From contig CM054178.1 of NCBI GenBank assembly GCA_028829895.1, positions 89,896,558 through 89,960,557 of the forward strand: DNA of 64,000 nt. The letters run 5' to 3'. The notes beneath the pieces were generated by a model. The model saw only the letters and a program-made list of their open reading frames with translations. It was not told where the DNA came from and did no database searches. This document shows, one piece after another, positions 13,301 to 25,300 of this stretch. This DNA comes from Sinotaia quadrata. Taxonomy: Eukaryota > Mollusca > Gastropoda > Architaenioglossa > Viviparidae. Made by a program: the position numbers and the translations under genes. Every line of letters begins with the position of its first letter. Position 1 is the first letter of the stretch.

Positions 13301-16300
13301 CCCGTTATTATAAACAAAATAATTGACAGTTATTCAATCGAACTGATATCAAAGGCATTATTTGAAGATATTCCTTTCATCTTACTATGTATGTGCATAT
13401 GAGCATTAGGGATAAAACTTATTTGTATTTATCTTCATGGTAGATTACTGTGGGAGCAAGTGGCAGCTACAAGAGTAATCGGGAAGCCACAAGCACAAGC
13501 GGAAAACTGACCTTCACCTCTCCCTTCCGTCCAATCGAAAGCCTCTCAGCAAGTCTTAGTTATAACAACGATGGCAAGCGCTATGGCCTTGATGGCAAAT
13601 TCACCTTAGGAGACAAGTCCAACCAGATCTCGTCTTCGCTCAACCTGATCAAACCAGTGTCTCTTCAAAACGTACAGATGACTTGGACTGCCGAAACACC
13701 TTTCAAAGGCTTTCAGCGACTGGAAGGTTCTGTCATGCATTCAATGGACGACTCTTCCCTCACCACCACACTTAAAGGGGTAAGAGGTAAGTCTACCGCT
13801 CAGCTGACTATGACTGCCATGAAGAATGCTTGGGACTACAACAACCACGACCTGAGAGGTGACCTGACCTTTAAGTCTGATATTGGTGCAGTTATGGATA
13901 TTGGTGCCAGTTTCGCTCACAAAGATGACGGCGCTAGGTACATGACCAACGGAAATGTCAACTACAATGGTGACAGGTAAATAGAAATACAAGTAGATAA
14001 TATCATATCATTTCAATTTAATTCATTATTTGATAAAACTGCTTTATAAAAATATATTTGTGTAAACTACCTTTGTGAGAAAATAAGATGAAAAATATCA
14101 CAAAAGGGTAACAAATTGAAATAAAACGCCATATTTAATGAAGCATGCTTTTCTGTGAAAAAATCTTGATTTAATTTGGAGAGGTGTGACGATGAAAGCT
14201 GATGGTGGAGAAATATCATATTGAATTAATAATGTTAATTTTGACCATGTAATTATTTGTGGATTATTTTTACAGGTAGCCTATCTGGTTTACACTTTTT
14301 ACTATATCTATTCTATCAGATACAAGGCAGATCTAGACATGACACACTACCTTCGCAGATGGAATGTACAAAACAATGGACAATTGAAGGTAACTATCCC
14401 TGGGCAAGATATTACTGCCACGTGGCAACACATGAACACCAATGAAGATATCAAGACTGTTCTCACCTCTACATGGGGACGCACACAACAGTTGCAAGTA
14501 AGGTTCTATTTTATTGTTCTGGCATATATATATTTGTTAAATAAATTTTGGACGATGAATGAAGTTGATAAATTATCCACTACTTCTTCATATTTTAATT
14601 TACTTTTTCAGGTGGAGTTCAAAGGAAATCACCAAATCAGTGATATTAGGACCATTTCTGGGACACTAAGCATCAGATCTCCTTGGAAACAAATCCGTGA
14701 CTTGAATGTTGACCTCAAACACGAATTGGGTACAGGCCGCGTGAAGAATGTTGTAGTGCTCATTCATAACAGCCAAAAGAAAGTTTCAAGTAATGTTCTT
14801 TTCACTCTCGATGGTGACAGCTCAGAGATGGAATTTTTCTTAATGTCCCCATTCCATGACGACATCACAGCCAAAGCAAGCAGTAATTATGGCCAGTTTC
14901 CTATCAGTGGGCATGTCGAATTACAGTGGACTCCAACGAAGATGATCGTGGGTGATGCTTCTCTGTCCAACGGTGATTTGACGGACTTTGAAGGCATCGT
15001 GCACTTAACATCACCATTTGCTAATGCCATTGCAGTAAAGGTCTCCACCAAAACAGAGGGTGATGATCTGATTTCCGCTGGAAGTCTTGATTATGGTGTA
15101 CGCAAGTACTTTAACTTTGAGACCAGAATTCGCCCTGACACTTTGTCTCTTGCTCGCATTAAAATTAACAGTCCTTACACAGAACTTTCTACTCTCAATA
15201 CAGGCTATGAGTTCTCCTGGTTTTCAAACGGCTTCGATGGTAGCGCTGATTTTGACCTAAGCCCTGTTGTAGGCAAGTACAGTGGCACTTTTAATTGGAA
15301 GAGACTCAATGACTTTACCGGAAAGTTGAGGATCAACACTCCACTTATCCAGTTCCCATATCTCCAGGTGACGGCAACAAGCCAGAAAAAGAACCAAGGT
15401 GTTCGCACAAGTCGTATTGAAGCTGAGCTTTCCCCACGCAAAATCTATGCACTAACAAGTGCCTACTCCTTTGAATCACCCATCCTGTTTACAACTCACA
15501 TTGAGACTCCAATCGATGGCTACAACAACTTTGGGGTTTCTCTAAAACACCAGGGTGACGACTCATCCATTCTCACTCAAGGTGAAATCCAGTACCTGCC
15601 TGACAAAGTTATCGAAAGTACACTGAAACTTAACTGGGCACGAACAATCGAGGGCAGTTTTGTAGTGAAAACACCATTTGAGCAGTTTAAAGAAAGTTTA
15701 ATCTCTTTGCGCCATGAAGGGAAATGGGATGATTTTACTTGTCACGGTGAAGTGAAGATAGCAGAGAAAACAGCGTCAGCTGATGCTCAGTTCAAGTACG
15801 GGTATAACACAGGAGGTCTCTTCACGCTCAACATACCTCTATATGGCTTAGAGAAAATTGAAGCTTCTGTCAACAATCGTGGAACGCTGGACAACTTCCG
15901 GGGGTCTGCCTCTCTTCTTTATGGCAGTAAGAAAATTGAGGGCACTCTAAGAAACAAGTTTACAACTCGCTCTCTGAAGTCCGGACTCACCCTAACCACT
16001 CCATACACAGAGAACGTGGACATTTCCATCGACTATGGCACCAAGCAAAACAATGTTGTTACAGTCGTCACTGGCACCTATGGCACCCAATATAAGATCG
16101 ACGGCCAGGTCAACTATGACATAGGTGATGTTGACATATCTGCCTCGACCAATTTGAAATACACAATTGCTGGACGGCCCAACAGCATCACAGGTACTTT
16201 TATGAAGAAAGGTACTTATGATGATTTAGAATTGACTTCTACATTCACATCCCCTTTCACATCAGACATTAGCTTTTCCACTCGACACACGTGCCAGTGG

Positions 16301-19300
16301 CCACGGACAATGAAAACAATCATTTCTGGTAGTTATGGCCAAGATTATACCCTTGAACATACGGTCAACTTTAATTACCAGTCTCCTGACCTTTCTGCCT
16401 CAACTTCTCTCAAGTACAAAATGGCAAATCTAATGAACGAAGTCAGTGCCTCAATTGAGAAACAGGGCGAACTTAGTGATCTCACAATCACAACCACAGG
16501 TAAGGTCGGCGACCAGGAAGTAAGCATCTCGGGTCTACTAAATACCTTAAATGGATTCCGAACAAAGGTCAGTGCCAAAACGCCTTTCGCAATGTATGAA
16601 AATCTTGAAACTGAATTGACATTCATGCAGACTCCTACTGGCTTCTCCACACAAGGCTTCACACAGTACATGCAGGACAAAAAGGTTCAGCACAAGATTA
16701 GCTATGACTTCCAAGGTCTGAGCAATGTACAGTTTGACTTCTCTCTGACATCACCAATCCCAAATCTGGAACAGACCATCGTCAAGGTCCGACACATCTC
16801 TGATTCATCTATGGCCAAATGTGAAGGGTCTGCACAGTTTATCTCTGCTCTTGGGGACAAGCGACTTGCATACAGAAGGACAGGAGATTTGAACAACCTG
16901 AATGTAGTTGGAAGTGTTCAGAATGATGACGAAAAGTATGAGGGAACCTTCACACGTTTGCCTCTTACCAACGGCTACAAGCACTCAATCCAGTTGCAAG
17001 GATTTGAAAGTACTGTCACAGCAGACATGGAATACCAACTGACTGATAGTAGCATAAATGGAAAAGCAAGCTACTCCCTTGATGATTCTACTTCTTTCCA
17101 AGCAGAAGGGTCTGGCAGAGTGATTGGAAGTAAAGTAGATGTTACTGGTAAATTAAATGTTGACAGCTCATACTTACGTAAGACAGCAACATTCTCACTC
17201 GCCAAAAATGGAGCTCTTGACGATTTCACCATTGATCTGCGGACTACCAATGACAACCAAGATATTAGAGCCTTCACCCAGTTCAAAAACCAACTTGGAC
17301 AAATATCTGGTGAGTTGACACTAAATACTCCATTCGTAGGTTTCCAGAATGTGGGCTCATCGTTTAAACATTCAGGCAAATCTGACCGCTTAAACTCTGA
17401 AGGAAAACTCACTTATGCTGATGGTAAAACCATTTCTGCTAAAACATCCTTTTATAATTACCAATGGCGCCGCATGGAGGCCACAGTTGATCTCAGCACT
17501 CCTTTCTCTGGCTTTGAAACAACTAAAGCTGAATATCGACACACTGGATCAGCTGATGGGCTGACGTGCTCTGCCTTCATTCAGTATGGCGCTTCTCAGA
17601 GACTGTCTTTCGACCTCAGTGGCACCGTTTCTCCTAAGGCAGGATTTTCGCTCAGTGTTAAGACGCCCTTCAAACCATACCAAAGCATGTCTGCCGACGC
17701 CACATTGGAAACTATGGGTTATGGAGGCTCGCTAAAGACATCATTAGATCTTGGTCGTGGTAAAGTGTTTGCTGCCTCTGGCAGCCTGGATCTTGAATCC
17801 ACTCCCATGACCTTCACTGGCAAACTGACGTCCCCCTTCCAGCAAATAAATAACGTTGAACTAAGTCTCAGCCATCAGGGTAGGATCGATGATTTCAGCT
17901 GTAGCCTGACCTTTAACTCCCCTCAAACTGCTGTAGTGAAGGGTGATGTCGAATTCAAGTATGTATCTCCCTCTGATCTGAATGCAGTTGCTTCTCTCAG
18001 CAGCCAGTTGAATGGCTATGAAGATCTTAGATTTGAAGCGAGAAATGGAAACTCCGGCGATACCATGAATGGTCTCGTGGTTGTGCAGTGGGCTCCTAAA
18101 AAACAAATCTCACTGGGAGGTGCCTTTACAAGCAAAGATTTCTGGAACAACAAGCAGATGCAAGCAGATATTACGCTGAGCACGCCCTTTCAAAAACTTC
18201 TCAATGCGGCTGTGCACATGGAACATACCCAGCTGGACATGAAATATGCTCCCAAAATCGATTTCATTGTCAATGGAGAGACTTTGCTTGACGTGGATGC
18301 TGAATACACACAGTCAGACTCCACTCCGGCCACATCTGTCACTCTTCGCAAGCCATGGCCCATGCAACTGACAGCAGCTGTTACTAACAAGGGAGACACA
18401 CAGGCATCCGAGGTCTATGTCAACTGGAACCGTGATAGACTCGACCAGAATGTACGACTCCAGACAACTGCTAAGAACATGAATGACGATTCCCAGCTTG
18501 ATGTGGCGTACTCAGTCAAGGTTAGTGTCTTCAATATTAAAGTGTTGGGAAATGACAGTCACTCATGAGGGATAGCCTATTGTGAGTTGTTGTACTCATT
18601 TAGTCTGAATAATGTTCATGTGGTAATGCTTTAATGTTGTTATTCTCAGCTTATTGAACTGCATTTTTCCACTTCAACACATTAAACCTCATACTGATTT
18701 CTAAATTTGTTCTACTTCAATTTAACACATCTAATTTTGTCAGTGAATGAAAACACATATACATATATATTGAAATTATATCCAAACTGCATAACGATTA
18801 TTGACATAGGTTTACTTTTGTATTTTATTTATTTAAACAAGGTCTCACATTTAACCCTCATAGTTGGCACCTGTCGTATTTGTATTTTTTTGTTTGTTAT
18901 AGGTCACACACCCATTCCGCACAGTAAGTGCTGACGTAGCTGTCTTGTCCACCACCACCAAACTGACCAGCCAAGGCAACATCGCTTGGGACGACCGTGA
19001 CGGGAAACTGTCCTATGATGTGCAGCTCACAGACCGCAGCACGTCTATTCGTAAGGTAGGAATATTTTGCTCAAATACAAACTAAAATTAAATTAATGTA
19101 CAAAATAGAGAAACGTACATGACGATTAAAGAAGACTTCATGCCAATGGCATCTACCTAATGTTTTTATTCATCGAATTTATTTCATTCAAATCTTGTAA
19201 CATTTTAGTTTAAAAAAAGAAGAATTTTTAAATGCAATTTGAATCATCTGTTTTCAAATTTGATTCTGCTGCCTTGGGTAGATGCAAGACGGGAAGATCA

Positions 19301-22300
19301 CGTTTGGTACTCCATCTCGCACCCTAGAAACTTCGGGTTCGTTCTCTGTCAATCGCCAGACTTCAGTCCTGGAAGGGACCTTCGGTTGGGATGCAGGACG
19401 TGATACTACCAAGCAGGTTGGTTTCAATGCCAAGGTCATTACTGGAGAGAAGACAAGAACAGATATCACCTTCCGCCTGCCTGCCATCGGAAAGGTATTT
19501 TCAAATAGCTGTCATAGTGTTTCGTATTTGTTGTTGCTGATTAAGAAGATAGTTTTAGTTATAATAATAATAAAACGTTACAAACTGATGACGTATATTA
19601 TGTTTCATAAACATATCATTGTAAATAAATCTATGAACACAAATCATTCTTCGAATTAAGTTACTGACATATAATTATAATTTTTAAATACTGTTTCAAA
19701 ACGAAATTGTCATTTCTAAACTGCTTTGTTTTGTTCTTTCTGATAGCAACTCGTTTTGTATTTGGCTTTAGTTGTTTCATGCAAGTCTATAATTTCTATA
19801 ATTTTTCTCTTTTTTGAAAGTTTATTATGTAAATAAAAAATATCTTCTGAAGAGTCTATTTATTTTATCTTCTCCTAATTCCATGGTTACAAAAATTGTG
19901 TATCACAGGAAGTTCGTATCGAAAATGAGCTGGCAGTAAACAATGGCCGCATGCTGTGGGATGGCAAGACAGCGCTGTCGTACTCCAAAGACGCACGAAA
20001 GACGTTGACGCTGTCGTCATCTCTGAAGGACCTGTCCGACACTTACAGGTGAGAGAAATTGCAAACGTTCTCAACTCAAAAGAGATGAAAAAAAATTTCT
20101 TTAATACCCTTAGGATAGAGTCGACTGGCTTAATTTACTTCTTAAACACACGTGATTGGTTTAATATAGTGCTTAATTTATCCTTTGTGATTGGCGGAAA
20201 TGAAACGCTTAACCTAACCACGTGGTATATTTAGGCTGCCCAATGCTTTAATTCGGAAGAAATTAATTTATCAAAATATGACTTTTCGCGTGTTTCTGGT
20301 GCTTACTGAAAAGTTTTCGTTCCAAGACCGGAGTCTTTTCTAAGATATTTTTCACTTATTTCTGTATTTGTGTAGATCATCTCAAACAAATGTCAATCTT
20401 GAATATTGAAATTAGGCCATTCTTTAATTCAATTATTACCTTAACTTGTTAACTACTACTCTACAAATCAGTAGAAATCAGTCATGAATATTTCAGACCT
20501 TCGTCAATTTGAGTTAGATGAAAGTTAGATCTCTTTGTGATATAAATACATATACTACCTGTGCTTTTAGATGTTTCATATTCCGTCTGTTTATATTGAG
20601 GTTGTGAGAGAATTTTATCATAAATAGAAACTTAGATATTACAGTAAAATATATAAAGCATTTCAAGAGAAAGTGTCTAATAACATTCTTTAATACAATT
20701 GGATTTAAAATATTTCACAGTTAACACATCCTCGCCCTCAACCCCCAAACAACTTGTGTATAATGAACTGGAGAGCAATTCAATTTGTATTGAAAGAATG
20801 AATGGAATACATATATTTTAATATTCTTTCATCAGCTATATTTGAGCAGATAAGACTATTTCATCTCATCTTCTAGTCTGAATTTTCTTTAATAGTAACT
20901 CATATGCATGTATGTTATTTTTAATACAGTGACGGTAAAAACTACAGCCTGGAATTGGCCATTACTCATCCCTACACATCTGTAGATCTTAAAATGTCCT
21001 CTCACCTAGGAGTCATCGGGGATCGTTACTCAGCCGCCATTGACACTTGGTATATGACTGTCAACCGCCAGAAAAAGAACATGGCCTTACGTGGAGAGAT
21101 TGACCGCCTTCGTCGTCAAATTGACCTGCAGGTAAGAGTGTACTCTCTGACAGAATTACCTTTGAAGAACGTTATTCCAAGCAACACTAGTGAATATGTT
21201 CTGTTTCTTTTCATGTTCAATTCTAGTTGTTGCCTGTGTACAACAAAAGCGATATAATTATAGATTTGATCACGCATTGCGTTATGTTTAGCTCAAGTAA
21301 TGTACAACAAAAGCGATATAATTATAGATTTGATCACGCATTGCGCTATATTTAGCTCAAGTAATGTACAACAAAAGCGATATAATTATAGATTTGATCA
21401 CGCATTGCGTTATGTTTAGCTCAAGTAATGTACAACAAAAGCGATATAATTATAGATTTGATCACGCATTGCGTTATGTTTAGCTCAAGTATGAAATGTA
21501 CAACGTGAAGCCTCTTTCATCTAATGTTTCTTTATTTCCGTTTTGAATTTGTGTACGTAGCTCGTGAGCCCAATTAAAACTGTGTCTTTGCACGGTGAAG
21601 TCACAAGTGATGAACCATACACCCTTAGTCTCACCAATCGTTATGACGAGGATCGTGTTATCCAAGCCGGCATCACCATCGACTCGGCCAGACGTTCTTT
21701 TGCATTCAGGACCAATTACGACCTGGGTAACACTTTACATTCCACTTTAGGAAAATAATAATTAAGTTAATGAGACCAATTACGACCTGGGTAACGCTTT
21801 ACATTCCACTTTAGGAAAATAATAATGAAGTTAATGAGTCAGTCTCACACACATAAACATACATGCATACACCAAACCTTACACACACACACACAAACAT
21901 ACACGTTATCACTCGTATTATTAGGTACTGATTTGGGAGCTTGTTTATCGCTTATGATTTTTATTGTTCCCAATGATAGCGAGAGAACATAACGACGGTT
22001 GTGTTGTTCATGTCATCATCCAATACAAATGATGTTTTACATTTCAATATCTTATATTATACACTTTTCTAAAACATATTTGTCCATTCTAACTGTAATG
22101 GAAACGCTTGGTCATTTATCACATGGACCATCATGATTGTAACTCTAGTTGATACAACAATTATGTAATATGGGCTGTTTCTTTCCACAGACAATCCTGA
22201 CAACATGCTTGTGCTATCAGCTAAATATGTCAACAGTTCAGCTATTAGTGCCGAACTTTACCGAGAAAAGAAAGACATGCGAGTTCAAGATTCTGTCATG

Positions 22301-25300
22301 GCCATGCGTCTAAACACCTCAACCCTGTTACATACACGTCTCGCCTGGAGGCCTGAGACTCTTGGGGAGTTCCAGGTATGGAGAAAAGTCTCGTCGTCTT
22401 TGTTCAGTTGCCAGCAATTTTTAGAAATTCTTTCTTTCTATCTTTTCTCCATATAACCTTCCTTACGTCTACTGTACAATTCATCTCCTGCCATATTTTA
22501 TTTAAAAAATCATCCGTTATCATGTGCCTTCATATTTCAGAAGCACCATCACAAAAGTCTCATGCACATTTTTTCTCTTATTGATTCTGTAATTAATCTC
22601 ATTATTTTATTTATAGCATCACTTGTTTTCACCAGTCGCACGTAAAATAACTTCCAATATTTAAATAATATTTGCAAAGGCCTATGTACGAATAATAAGA
22701 ATATGACATTAAACAGTACAGATATATACAACAAAAATACAATAAAACACTTTATCACGGTTGCTTAGCAAACCGATGTCTTTTTCACGCTCTATAGATT
22801 ACACTCTTTTACACTTAATTTAGGTGTGCTTAGTCTTTCAAGGGTTTGCTTTTATAAAACATTTTCACATCTATTTATGACAGGACTACGCCAGTGGCAA
22901 AGCCAGAGCATATACGTCCGCAACTACAGCCTCCTTGAAAGACGTTTCCGATGCTTTGGGTCAGGAGTTGAGCGTAAAATACTCACTCATTAGCACTGAG
23001 ATTAACTCTGAGCTCAAGCCTGTGGTGGACTTGCTGGAGAACGAGCTCGCGCGTATTGGACAACAGATAGACATGGTTCAACAAGAAATGACACGCATGC
23101 ACAGGCGTAATGATTTCTACCTGCAGGATATGAGCCAGCCCATGGTAGATGGATTCATCCGTCTGAGGTATATCAGAATTGGGAATATATTTGTCACACC
23201 TCTGGTTATACTGTTATTATACTCGTTATGATTATTAGTTATTTATTACACATAACTATTTACAAGTGATCGAGAATCTTAAATTAGTGTTATAAATAAT
23301 CCCCCACGCAAAATCAAAATGTCTTTCTCTTGGAGGATTATTTGGGTGGTCATAAAACTCTTCTCATTACACAGTAATAAGATGGACGTTTTACTGTCGC
23401 ATAATATTTCTTCAGGTGGAAGCTTCTTATTAAAGGAGTAATAAAAATCCATCTTCTATTAATATTTAACAAGCCCCCATCCACCCACTATTACTCAGAC
23501 ATACGGTTTTAATATATGTTCAAGAAGATTAATAAATTTAACAATAGATTTATTAAATCAATAATCTGATTTACAAATTATAATATAATCAAAAGAGTTT
23601 TGACATTTACACCACTTGAAAACAATGTTTCATTTAATGTTAGACAGGCTATATTTAATTATGAAAAGTGATAATATTGAACAACGTAATGATTTGACAG
23701 GAAATAATACTTTCTGCTGTTGACCTCTTTCAGAGATTCGCTAAGTCAGCTGAAGACTGAATACGAGCAGGGCTATGTAGCATTGCTGTCAAAAATAAAC
23801 CAAAATTTGGGCAGCTTCCGGAATTTCCCACTTCTTCAAAGATATAGAGACACTATGCTGAGCGTTGTAAAGACGGCAGAAGTAAGTACAAGACCTAATG
23901 AAATGTCAGTGTTTGTCTAATTTAAATTATAGTAATAAATGCTTGATATGTTGATATTGACTATCATGGACTAGATTGGCTATGATAGATTAGAATAACC
24001 ATGTTTGACCACAATGACAGTGTTTGATTAGAATGACTGTTATTAAATTTGGTGACTCTCGTTGACCGAATTATATGCGGATCAAATCTCTAGGGTTGCT
24101 TGAATATCTTTCCTGAATCAAAATTTGAACAATCCCATTGCATTTTGTTATGTATTTGTTTATTCATTCTGTCTGTCAGATTAAATATTTAAATAAAGTA
24201 AAAGTTCATTTGAAAATAAAATGATTCACAATATTTGCAGAGTATACTTGGACAGGGTTTAATATCAGTTAATCGGGTCATTACCGAAATTGATGATTAC
24301 CTTCTCACGGTGACCAGAACTGTCCGACAGACATGGCAAAATGCACAGTCACTCCCACAGATACAACAAGTGAAGAACAGAGTTCAGCTTCTAGGTAGCG
24401 ACTATCGTCAGCTGCTTAGCAACCTTGGAAGACCAATCCAAGGCTTTAGCATTCCTCAAGAGTACACTTCCGCCATTTATGCTACAAGGGAGAACATCAA
24501 TCAAGGGTTGTCGAACCTTCTTCGGCGTGATGATGTGCAGTCAGTAACAGCCGTTGCCAATGAAATGTACCAACAGGTAAGACTGCGAGGACAGAAATAT
24601 AATTGACATAATACTTTTAAACTTAAATTCTAGGTAAATGGAATATTAGGAAACCTCATTTAACCAATGTTGATAGCATATCATTGTATCTGTTAGACTC
24701 AAGTGCTTTCAGTGAAAACTGATCTTTAAAATCATTAGTTTCATTCAGTATACTTAAAACTCTGTTCACTCACAAAGGGTACTTAAAACTGTTCACTCAC
24801 AAATGGTACTTAAAACTGCTCACTCACAAAGGGTACTTAAATATCTGCTCACTCAAATGGCGTTCTTGAAATTGTGTCCAATCAAACAGGGTGTGTGGGC
24901 ATACAATTACTGGCAAGTAGAGGAGAACATTAAGAAGCACGCCGAAAGCATCGTCCGCCTGGTCGCTCAACTCATTGAAGACGAGTTCGCCAAGGTAACC
25001 GGTCGCTTGCACTTCCTCAGACAGAGCCGCGTCACCGTTTATGACCCACAACGCGGTGAGATCCAGGCCGAAATCTTCCTGCCTATTCCGCTCAAGTCGC
25101 TGAACGAGATGCCCGATGTTGACACTTACATCAAAGACGTCCAAAACGCCGTCAACACTTACCTCCCCGAAAAGGAAACCATCGTGCAATACTATAACAG
25201 GGTGAATGTTCTTGAATTGCGAATGATTTCTTGTTTCGGTAGAAAAACATTAAAGTTGTTTGCTTATTATTTACAGATGGATTTATTTTATTATTATAAT

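Noticed and set aside
14265..14320. Acceptor TTTTTACAG at about 14275 for exon 24
   Set aside because: Joined to exon 23 it gives a stop at once (AG + GTAG). The acceptor at 14319 keeps the frame and the protein alignment.
14339..18568. A single 1409-codon gene beginning at the ATG at 14339
   Set aside because: It is exon 24, the stop-free intron 24 and exon 25 read through. The ATG is internal, upstream exons join in phase, and both intron borders are canonical.
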